Part shown: positions 61,699 through 64,000 of the stretch, piece after piece
Layout of the letters: each line of letters begins with the position of its first letter
How positions within the stretch are numbered: position 1 is the stretch's first letter
Source: Rhizomicrobium electricum
Lineage (GTDB): Bacteria; Pseudomonadota; Alphaproteobacteria; Micropepsales; Micropepsaceae
Length of the DNA stretch: 64,000 nt
Assembly (NCBI RefSeq): GCF_011762045.1
Contig: NZ_JAASQS010000005.1
Coordinates: 372,001-436,000, forward strand
Direction: 5' to 3'
The notes under the pieces: model-generated
The model's database searches: none
Told to the model about the DNA's origin: nothing
The model's input: only the letters and a program-made list of their open reading frames with translations
Made by a program: the position numbers and the translations under genes

Positions 61699-62630
61699 TA
61701 CAAATCGGTATTGATTTCGGCGGCACCAAAATCGAGGCCGCGGCGCTGAATGTCGCCGGCGACTTCGTCAAACGCATACGTGCCGGCAATCCCGGATCTT
61801 ACGATGCGGCCCTCGCGATTGTGCGCGATCTGGTCCAGCGCATCGAGACCGAACTCGGCGAGCACGGCACGGTCGGATTGGGCGTACCGGGTTCGATTTC
61901 GCCGAGCACGGGCGTCATGCGGAATGCCAACTCGGTCTATCTCAATGGCCGACCGTTCCGCGAAGATCTGGAGAAAACGCTGGGGCGCCCGATCCGCATG
62001 GTCAACGACGCCAATTGCCTGGCGTTGTCGGAATCCGTAGATGGAGCAGCCAAAGGCGCCAATGTCGCCTTTGCCGTGATCCTCGGCACAGGCTGCGGTG
62101 GCGGGCTGGTAGTCGGCGGCAAGCTGATCGAAGGCGCCAGCGGAGTAGCCGGCGAATGGGGACATATGCCCCTGCCCTGGCCGGCGCCGGAAGAGTTGCC
62201 CGGGCCCACGTGCTGGTGCGGCCAATCGGGATGTCTGGAGTACTGGATATCAGGCACAGGCCTGCAACGCGACTATGGCGAGGCCACCGGCGAGAGCCTG
62301 GCAAGCGAGCGGATCATTGCGGATTACCGCAGTGGCCGCCCTGAAGCGGTGGCCGCGTTCAAACGCTATATCGACCGGCTTGGCCGCGCTATCGCGGTCC
62401 TCTGCAACATCGTGGACCCCGATGTCGTTGTAATGGGCGGCGGTTTGTCGAACGTGGACGAGATTTACGAGCTTCTGCCTGCAGCGGTGGCGAAGCGGAT
62501 TTTTTCGGATGTGATACGGACGAAATTCGTCAAAGCACGCTGGGGCGATTCTTCCGGCGTACGCGGAGCAGCTCGGTTATGGCCTTTGCCGGCCAATGAG
62601 ACCAAAGCGTTGCTCGCCAAAGTTCGTTAA
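61695..62630 (+). CDS. ROK-family sugar kinase
   Basis: 311 residues from a GTG at 61695 that overlaps the GH88 stop, with GGGAG seven bases upstream. ATP motif IGIDFGGTKIEAAAL at the N-terminus, VNDANCLALSE near 104, ILGTGCGGGLVVGGK near 126, and the ROK zinc motif CWCGQSGCLEYW near 174. There is no DNA-binding domain, so it is a kinase rather than a NagC/XylR-type regulator; fructo-, gluco- or hexokinase activity is likely. It phosphorylates the hexose freed by GH88 or another cytoplasmic glycosidase. Confidence 0.9.
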   Translation: MIQIGIDFGGTKIEAAALNVAGDFVKRIRAGNPGSYDAALAIVRDLVQRIETELGEHGTVGLGVPGSISPSTGVMRNANSVYLNGRPFREDLEKTLGRPIRMVNDANCLALSESVDGAAKGANVAFAVILGTGCGGGLVVGGKLIEGASGVAGEWGHMPLPWPAPEELPGPTCWCGQSGCLEYWISGTGLQRDYGEATGESLASERIIADYRSGRPEAVAAFKRYIDRLGRAIAVLCNIVDPDVVVMGGGLSNVDEIYELLPAAVAKRIFSDVIRTKFVKARWGDSSGVRGAARLWPLPANETKALLAKVR

Positions 62631-62651
62631 GATCGAATCCGTACAAACAGA

Positions 62652-62673
62652 AAAGGCGCTCTGCGGCGCCTTT
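62652..62673. terminator. Bidirectional intrinsic terminator between ROK and GH97 genes
   Basis: AAAGGCGC-TCTGCG-GCGCCTTT, an 8-bp perfect stem whose A/T ends serve both convergent transcripts. It lies 22 bases after the ROK stop and ~30 bases after the GH97 stop. Confidence 0.8.
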
Positions 62674-62702
62674 CCCATTCAGCCACCATTTTTATGCCGG
62701 AG

Positions 62703-64000
62703 TCAGGCAGCGGGCGTGAAGAGCAGTGCCTGTCCGCCCGCCGCATTCAGCTTCAAATCCAGAACATCAGCCGCAGTCACCTCTCGTTCGGAAATGACGA
62801 CCGGCGTCTTATAGGCTGGCGCCGTTTCGGCACCGTCGGCGTAGATCGAAGCTTTCCAGACGCCGGGGCCCAGAAACTTCAGCGGCAGGTGGAGTGAACG
62901 TCCGCTCTCATTGGTCGCGGCACCCACGAACCAGCGAGGCCCCTTGCGGCGGGCCACAATCGCATATTCGCCGATCTTTCCCGCCAGAGCCCTGGTTTCG
63001 TCCCAGTCTGCCGGACACTCGTCGAACCATTTCAGCTCCGGCCATTCGCCTGCAGCATATTTTTGCGGGCTGTCGTACCAGTAAAGAAACATAACCGGAC
63101 TGTAGAGTATGGCCGCGAGCGCCAACTGGTGTGCGTTGGTGGTGCGGTTGCGTTCCTGAGCATAGCAGATCGTGTAATCGGCCGGCCCGGCAACGTTGCG
63201 CGTGAACGGCAATGTGACGTTATGCTTGGCCGTGGGAAAGTGTTCGTTGCCACGCACGCCTTCCAAGGTGATGTAGTTCGGCAGCGTGCGTTCGAGGCCG
63301 GCGGGACGCAGATCGTCATGCAAATCGACCAGCAGCTTGTGCTCGCCGCAAACCTTCACAGCCTCATAAAGGAAGTCCGTCTCCTGTTGGGTACCTTCCC
63401 AGACAAAACCGAACTTGATTCCGGCTACGCCCCAGCCCTGATAGGTTTTGACGATATCTAAAAGCTGTTTCTTTACGGGCTCGCGATCGACATAGAGGAT
63501 GGTACCAATTCCTCTGTCGCGCCCGGCCGCCACAATCTTCTGAATATCGAAGCCGGGAATCGGCACGGTGGCGTCGGAATCGTCCGTGCCGTTGCCGTAC
63601 CAATGCCAATCGACCTCGATGTATTCGAGTTTGTGGCGCTCGGCGAAGTCGAGCAATTCCATGCCGGCCTTCGTCGTATAGGGCATCCGGAGGCGAATGG
63701 CGCGGCCAGGCTTAACCCAAGAAACGTCGCCCAGAATGTTCGGTGTCGCCAAGATCGGAATGAGATCGGCGTTTTCCAGAAGTTCGTTCTCGTTCGCCCC
63801 GACCAGCACGACGCGCCACGGCGTTGCCTGCCCCGGCTGCAGCGAGAAAACGTGCTCCGGCGGAGGATTGTCCGGACCAGCAGGACCATTGGCGCGCGCC
63901 GGGTAGCGCATCGTGTGAACCACCAATTCGCCTTTGGTGCCATCGGCGGCGCGAAGCATTGCACGCGGATAATGCAGGCGGTCGGATTCGGTGATCAGCG
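62703..64000 (-). CDS. GH97 glycosidase, C-terminal part (gene continues beyond window)
   Basis: The frame stays open to base 64000 (ESDRLHYPRAM precedes the first internal ATG at 63959), so the N-terminal beta-supersandwich is outside. Visible: PWRVVLVGANENELLENADL, WVKPGRAIRLRM, the barrel strand LEYIEVDWHWYG, GVAGIKFGFVWEGTQQETDF, LLVDLHDDLRPAGLERTLPN and NYITLEGVRGNEHF with the conserved Glu, then the C-terminal sandwich. Gly stands where retaining GH97 members have a nucleophile Asp (I-K-F-G-F), so an inverting, alpha-glucosidase-type mechanism is expected. It would be periplasmic by family habit. Confidence 0.88.
   Translation of the reverse strand, partial: LITESDRLHYPRAMLRAADGTKGELVVHTMRYPARANGPAGPDNPPPEHVFSLQPGQATPWRVVLVGANENELLENADLIPILATPNILGDVSWVKPGRAIRLRMPYTTKAGMELLDFAERHKLEYIEVDWHWYGNGTDDSDATVPIPGFDIQKIVAAGRDRGIGTILYVDREPVKKQLLDIVKTYQGWGVAGIKFGFVWEGTQQETDFLYEAVKVCGEHKLLVDLHDDLRPAGLERTLPNYITLEGVRGNEHFPTAKHNVTLPFTRNVAGPADYTICYAQERNRTTNAHQLALAAILYSPVMFLYWYDSPQKYAAGEWPELKWFDECPADWDETRALAGKIGEYAIVARRKGPRWFVGAATNESGRSLHLPLKFLGPGVWKASIYADGAETAPAYKTPVVISEREVTAADVLDLKLNAAGGQALLFTPAA

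Noticed and set aside
1..64000. CRISPR arrays, rRNA genes, complete tRNAs, prophage structural genes
   Set aside because: No direct-repeat/spacer pattern, no rRNA-like sequence, no complete cloverleaf and no capsid, tail or terminase-like reading was seen; only the tRNA 3'-end-like fragment at 21218 was found.

Overview
The window comes from a GC-rich alphaproteobacterium. The basis is a cyclic beta-1,2-glucan synthase gene, a SigF/NrsF-type sigma/anti-sigma pair, an alphaproteobacterial-style set of TonB-dependent receptors (TBDRs), and codon use. Micropepsales (Rhizomicrobium-like) or Caulobacterales would fit, but that placement is inference. Most of the 64 kb is devoted to uptake and breakdown of complex plant-type carbohydrates. 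No rRNA, complete tRNA or CRISPR array was seen.

Layout. 1-6.2 kb: the 3' part of the cyclic glucan synthase, a secreted cysteine-repeat protein, several small hypothetical genes (one translationally coupled pair) and a cold-shock gene. 6.7-15.8 kb: a minus-strand pectin-type locus (GH105-DUF4861 hydrolase, TBDR, FadR-type regulator, DUF2264 protein, GH35 beta-galactosidase). 16.2-21.0 kb: an ECF sigma / FecR / STN-TBDR surface-signalling set. 21.2-22.1 kb: a scar with a tRNA 3'-end-like fragment, a RES-type toxin and a broken antitoxin. 22.4-24.0 kb: NrsF/SigF with a divergent Met-rich exported protein, both preceded by matching GTAAC-N16-CGT promoters. 24.2-29.5 kb: a spondin-like PEP-CTERM protein, an AraC regulator, two exported alpha/beta hydrolases with a decayed third copy, a DUF302 protein and an IS30 remnant. 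29.9-39.0 kb: a TBDR diverging from a second sigma / FecR / STN-TBDR set. 39.0-46.5 kb: a GH115 alpha-glucuronidase diverging from an overlapping five-gene operon (DUF1080, ApbE, Gfo/Idh, two-TM protein, Gfo/Idh) that looks like a periplasmic 3-keto-glycoside pathway with a possible flavin/electron link. 46.6-47.5 kb: a scrambled DUF736 remnant. 47.6-64 kb: two tandem LacI paralogues, a TBDR, a beta-helix glycosidase, two GH43 enzymes, a fumarylacetoacetate-hydrolase-family enzyme, an MFS transporter, GH88, a ROK kinase and a partial GH97.

How it works together. Polysaccharide fragments would enter through the TBDRs, be trimmed in the periplasm by GH115, GH43, GH28-like, GH35, GH97 and the keto-glycoside enzymes, cross the inner membrane through the MFS carrier, and be finished in the cytoplasm by GH88, the ROK kinase and the FAH-family enzyme. 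Eight copies of a 14-bp palindrome (about TGrTAyCGrTAwCA) sit in the promoter regions of the right-hand carbohydrate genes and probably form one LacI regulon. At the GH43 pair the operator follows a good sigma-70 promoter, and a strong intrinsic terminator lies at the very start of the coding region, which suggests attenuation as a second control.
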